Made by a program: the position numbers and the translations under genes. Source: Perkinsus olseni (taxonomy: Eukaryota > Perkinsozoa > Perkinsida > Perkinsidae). Taken from it: a stretch of 34,897 bases of DNA. The notes beneath the pieces are model-generated. The model did no database searches. It saw only the letters and a program-made list of their open reading frames with translations, and was not told the origin of the DNA. Where the stretch lies: positions 1 through 34,897 of the forward strand of contig JABANP010000538.1 of NCBI GenBank assembly GCA_013115135.1. The letters run 5' to 3'. This document shows positions 30,300 through 34,897 of the stretch, in pieces; within the stretch, counting starts at the first letter, position 1; every line of letters begins with the position of its first letter.

Positions 30300-30593
30300 T
30301 ATAAACGGTGCGGGGGTGGATTGACGCGATTGTAGGCAATTGTATTGTAGGCTTGTTGTCTTGCGATTTCTCAATGCTGTGTCACGTGTCCCATTGTCAG
30401 CTGCGTTGTCTCCCTAGCGCTAGATACTATTGATGTTACTACTTTGCTTTTGGGAGACTGCGTAACATCTACTTCAAACAGTACGATTATCTATCTCAAA
30501 CTCAAACCAGAGCAGGGATTCAATATGAATGGAGGTACCCCGCAGTCTATCGAACTGCGCGTCATTTCTTACTATCCACTCGGGGAGCAGCAG
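30300..30593. other. Spacer before the duplication breakpoint
   Basis: No ORF or repeat recognised apart from a frame (30444 on) that runs into X-derived sequence. It ends at the breakpoint where sequence matching 21733 onward begins. Confidence 0.4.
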
Positions 30594-31334
30594 GGACCTT
30601 TCGTGGGAGAAATCTCGGGCTTGAGTTCACGTGTTGAATCCAGGCGCAAATGGTTCGGCCTCATGTGTCGCCTCGCCTCACGGTGCCAGTGCCAGTGGCA
30701 CTCGACATGTCTTCGCGATGAAGCACACGGGTCCCGTGTGCGGAGGGACCTTGATAGACCTCCCGCCCTTTCCTCGACTGTCGAGGCTCGACAAGGACTC
30801 CTTCTGCTAAGTCGCTCGCGAATGGCAGATCCGCGGCAAAGACGGAACATTCACGCAGCGTGACACTACGGCATGAAGCCGACAGTCCTGATGCAGGTGA
30901 GCGAGGCCTACTGTGCCCTTGTGGCATTCACGTGCTTGCAATAGCGCCCAGCGTACCTGCCCTGTCCTCGCGAAGTGGCATACGTGGGCTTGCAATGGCA
31001 TCCAGCACACCTGCCCCGCCCTCGTAAAGAAGCATACGTGAGCTTGCAAAGTAGATCCAGCAGAAGACGGACGGCGGAGTAACGTCAACAGCAGTGTGCC
31101 GAGGGAGCCACGAGAAGCAGATTAAAGAGGCCTGACTCGAGCGTACTCTCCGATTCATGGACTGACTGAGAAAATCAATCATCGCCGTCTAGCCTTAACC
31201 GGGTCACCGCATGTGGGACGTGGTCGGAGCTCGCTCGCCTCACGGTTTCATGCCTACGCCACCAACTAATACGGTGACGGATCCACGCGACCATCCGTAT
31301 CGGTATTTAACCTAGTTTAACAAGTTAGCCTTCA
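30594..31334 (-). mobile_element. Element X, copy 3, truncated
   Basis: Equivalent to 21733-22473 of X copy 2, with the X start at 31334 and truncation at 30594 inside X. It includes about three 54-bp minisatellite units. Confidence 0.8.
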
Positions 31335-31668
31335 ATAAATATGATCTCGAAGAAGCATTCTACTCATCAGGATATTACCTCGGTCGGCTGTTGACGCGCG
31401 ACTGTTGAAAAATGGATCCGCTCGTGCTGTTTGGTCTTCGGAACCAGTGCGGGGCCTCTGTAATTGAACTACTCTCAACTCGCACTGTCGTAGATCGCGA
31501 ATCCGAGACCAGCATGGAAATCTCATGGGAGCTTCCGAGGCTTTCGAGCCCCTCTGTCGAATAGGGCACGGTGGAATGCGGCCAATGGACAACGATGATT
31601 AGGAGCCCATTGAACTTATGGCTCGACGACGGGTCGGTGGTCAATGAGAAGACCTGCCCAGCCCTTGA

Positions 31669-32651
31669 CGGTGAGGATCATATCGTACAGTTGCAACTCG
31701 TAGAAACTCTGCTCGTGTACCACAAATTCGTACAGTTTCACCTCATACAGTTTCCAGTCGTACAGTTTCGCTTCGTACATTGTCATTTTGTCTTGTTGCA
31801 CTTAGTACAGTATCATTCCGTACAGTGTCGAATCTTACAGTGTCCACCAGTACAGTGTCATATCGTACAGTGTCCGCTCGTGCAGTTTCACATAGTACAG
31901 TGTCATATAGTACAGTTTCACCTCGTACAGCGCCAAATCGTACAGTTTCACCTAATACAGTGTTAAACCGTAGGGAAGGACGCACGCTGACGAAGGTTGG
32001 AGCTCTCATCGCTTCTCACTCCCCAACGCATCTTAGAAGCGTGACGGAAGTTCAACCATCGAGGCGTGTATGAGAAACACAACGGAAGCTTGTGTTATCA
32101 TACGCGCTGTTGATGGGCGCGCGCTTTCAAACGGCCAGCACGTGGTACACAAGAGAAGAGCACGCCAGCAGGCCCCCCGTCCGCGCGAACACTTTGCCTC
32201 ACCAAAACTCTCGTTTCCGCCAGCGAAATTCACAGTTCAGTAAACGGCAGCAACGCTCCGCCTAATGGGAATCATTTTTCCTTCCGCATTTCAAGAAAAT
32301 GTGTACGCATCGTGTCTAGCCATTTTCTTTAAAGTTACTTCGCATTGTACATGCAGAATTTACTAACCAACACTGTATCGGTTGCAACTGTACTGGACGA
32401 CACTGTACCTGCAGCAACTGTACGGCTCAACACTGTACGAAATGACACTGTACTGACTGCAACAAGATGAACTGACACTGCACCATAAGACACAAAATGG
32501 CTTGCAACTGAACCAGTTGACACTGTACGAGTTGCAACTGTACCATATGTCACAAGATGAAAGTCGGTTGTACGGATTATTCTTGTACCACTTTAGCTGC
32601 GCACCAGCTGAGACCTGTACCAGTTGACACTGTACGATATGATACTCACCC
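31669..32651. mobile_element. Foldback element, TCGTACAG subfamily, duplicate copy
   Basis: Same length and structure as 22808-23790, with a few substitutions. Left array about 31691-31973, right array about 32361-32641, 15-bp spacing kept throughout. Confidence 0.75.
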
Positions 32652-33670
32652 GCCCTTGAAGAGTAGGACTGAGGGAATGAGCAGTCTATTGTGTTTACCA
32701 CGTTTCATTCTGTGCGGGCGTTTCATCGTAAAATGACACACTCATGGAAAGAATTTGGATTCTAAGGCATTCCGCACAGTCCAGAAGGCATCTTTCATAT
32801 GGCCGCCCATTCACTTGATCAAATGATGAACATCATTATCATATCGGCCATTGAATCCACTGTGTCAAACAACTCCACTCGAGGAGCAGCCGAAGCGATA
32901 GGCCGCTCCCATGCTGACTGTTGGAGTTACCATCCTTATTATCTTCTGAACTCTGCATGGTCATGTTAGTGTTGTAGAAACATAGACTTATGAGTTACTT
33001 AGAAAACAGTAGACAACTGTACTAGCTCAAAGCTAAGCTACAGGGACAGAATGATCATCACAAGAGTGAAATGTCCCTAAATTACAACAGACCCGATGAG
33101 CCGCATAGCTGGGAAATGGGCCGTTTGGGACACTGTATGCACTGATGTGCAACAGTGTCTAAACATAAACCTGTTAAGAACCACGACGTCGAAGGAGAGG
33201 ATCGATAGATTACCGAGGATTACAATTACCGGTTCCCTTTCATTCGCACCTCCACTTTACATTTCAGGCCTGGCGGACGGTCGTTCGGTCAGCAGAGTCC
33301 GACACCCCTGAGAATGTCAAGTCAACTACTGATCACCTCACTAGCGATCTCCATAAATGATGGGTTTACTATGTCCGAGCTCGTGAATCGATGATGAGGG
33401 AACTGCTCACGCCATCAAACAGTTGAGAGGCTCTGGGTCTACTTGAGACTCCAGTGGCTACCTGTACTACCCTTTTGTAGATGACGGTATCCTGAAAAGA
33501 AGTGTAGCAAGGGGGGGGTATCGCCTCTAGAACAGGTCAGGAGGATGAGCGCGCCCAGACGGTGATGCCGTCTGGTCTATCATGGCTGAAGTGACGGGAG
33601 CAGTGCATGCAGAGCTCGGTCGTGCAGGATTCGTACCTACCTTCAGGGAAATATCCGAGCACTGTTGGTT

Positions 33671-34897
33671 GGGTGAATGACAATTTGTACAGTGACAACT
33701 CGTACACGCTAGGGATCGTACAGACTCTATTTGGTGGTCCTTTCATCCATACAACAGTATATCGTACAGTTCCGACCTGGATAGTGATAAGTCGGACAGT
33801 GACAGTTCGTTCAGTACCCACGACAAGTCGTACAGTATGCAGTCATACGCTGACAACTCGTACAGTATACAGAGGTACAAGCTTAATTCGTACAACGTCG
33901 TTCGGTTCAGCCGCCTGTTTACACAAATCGCGGCAGTTTTCCACCGGAGTTATTCGATGGGAAAAACTTCTTGGGGTTGCTATGAACCTATGCCACCTGA
34001 GCGTTAATCCATCGTCTAAACGAACTCATCCGTTGCCTCACCGATTCGCGAAGACAGTGAGGTCGTAAAACTTGATGGCATCAAGTAGATATCTGTCCGG
34101 ACATGGGATCGCGAAACTGCTCCAGCTCGATGGGGAGGGTTCACACTTTAGATTCTGGAGTCCAGACTACAGACGCAGAGGGCCCAGCGGGAATTGCAAA
34201 TAGTGACAGGCGGCCATTCTTCTGAGTTGAATCCGCAGGGATCGACATGGGTAAAACCTAGAGCGAGAAGACGCCCTCCTTTTTGTGACCGGAGACGACA
34301 CAAGCTACAATGTCACTCTCGCATTACCTAACTTTCAATAACTATCCGCTTACCAATCGCATCCCACCCCTTGAGGAATGCAGCCTCAAGGGCAGTTGTG
34401 TCCCCACCACGTAAGGTCACTAAGCGAACAAACTTGCTTACCACACGCTGTTTCGTGGGAAAAGGCACCCTCTTGATGTACATAACATCCGCACACACGA
34501 TGCTGAAGGGCTTGGCACCAGCCAGGACACTCCATGAAAACAGATCAATAGATCAACTGTAACCACCGGTCCCGGTCGATACTGGGTGTAACAGGAGCCT
34601 GATAAGTGCACAGTTTGTTGAGAAGAAGGGTATCCCTGTGGAGACGTCTACGGGACCGGTATCTTTCCGACTTATGGATTCATCTGCCACTATGAGAAGC
34701 CATGGCTTTGTGAAGGTTGGCGTTGAACATCTCTCAGCGAATGGTTGGGTCCATGTCACACGAAAACTTCCATGTTGTTAAGAACACTGCTCTCGGACCG
34801 GTGGTGCTGGGCAATGACTTTGCGGCTCTACTTTGTCAGGGAATGACATGGGATGAGCACGGCCAGATCACTGGTGCTGCACAGGGATGTGTGCGAG
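33671..34897. mobile_element. Long-armed element, duplicate copy, left arm and part of centre
   Basis: Left arm from 33671 matches 24811-25143 except that it lacks a 46-bp insert. The protease region has a TAA at 34560-34562 just before the DTG loop and a 16-bp segment (about 34699-34714) absent from the other copy, which shifts the frame. The right arm would lie beyond the window. Confidence 0.6.

Larger units (their letters stand above)
30594..34897 (+). repeat. Direct segmental duplication, second copy (continues past the window)
   Basis: Near-identical to 21733-26067. It contains a truncated X end (30594-31334), a copy of the TCGTACAG foldback (31669-32651), the left arm of the long-armed element (from 33671), and the protease region (34371 to the window edge). 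The minisatellite remnant and all flanking sequences keep the same order, so this is one block rather than separate insertions. Confidence 0.92.

Overview
The window looks like a repeat-rich nuclear segment of a protist. Two housekeeping genes are recognisable: a nucleus-encoded mitochondrial ATP synthase subunit c and the 40S ribosomal protein SA. Both have very short (42-66 bp) GT-AG introns. Together with the dense, protist-style retroelements this suggests an alveolate, most likely a Perkinsus-like organism. The organism assignment is inference from gene style, not from a search.

Layout. 1-4241: a 3.9 kb element (here 'X') with a large 54-bp minisatellite, joined at a shared TTAA to a 335-bp deletion derivative (mini-X). 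4242-4830: a minus-strand membrane-protein gene cut off by mini-X. 5147-5856: ATP synthase c. 6787-7744: ribosomal protein SA. 7745-10340: unassigned, AT-rich at first and then of mixed composition. 10341-10716: a truncated foldback element (copy C). 11191-18812: a Ty3/gypsy-type LTR retrotransposon on the minus strand, with two LTRs of 271-273 bp. Its integrase is interrupted by two oppositely oriented ~850-bp foldback elements (A and B). 19061-22473: an inverted copy of X carrying a 987-bp Mutator-like insertion with 9-10 bp target duplications. 22474-27094: a second foldback type (22808-23790), followed by a 2.3-kb element with long inverted arms (24811-27094) that encloses a retroviral-type aspartic protease ORF. 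27095-30593: mostly degenerate sequence containing a solo LTR (29003-29274) and a decayed LINE-type reverse transcriptase with a YADD motif. 30594-34897: a near-identical direct duplication of 21733-26067, running off the window.

The most unusual feature is a dispersed family of inverted arrays built from strictly 15-bp-spaced units around a TCGTACA core. One subfamily uses TCGTACAC (A, B, C) and the other TCGTACAGTGTCA (22808-23790, 24811-27094 and their duplicates). In each complete copy the units point one way in the left arm and the other way in the right arm, around a unique centre. Because 15 is a multiple of 3, the arrays leave long spurious ORFs of pentapeptide repeats in many frames. 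I recognise no transposase. These are best read as non-autonomous foldback-type mobile elements.

The host genes do not form a functional unit beyond their proximity. The truncated membrane gene and ATP synthase c are divergent, and ribosomal protein SA follows ATP synthase c on the same strand.
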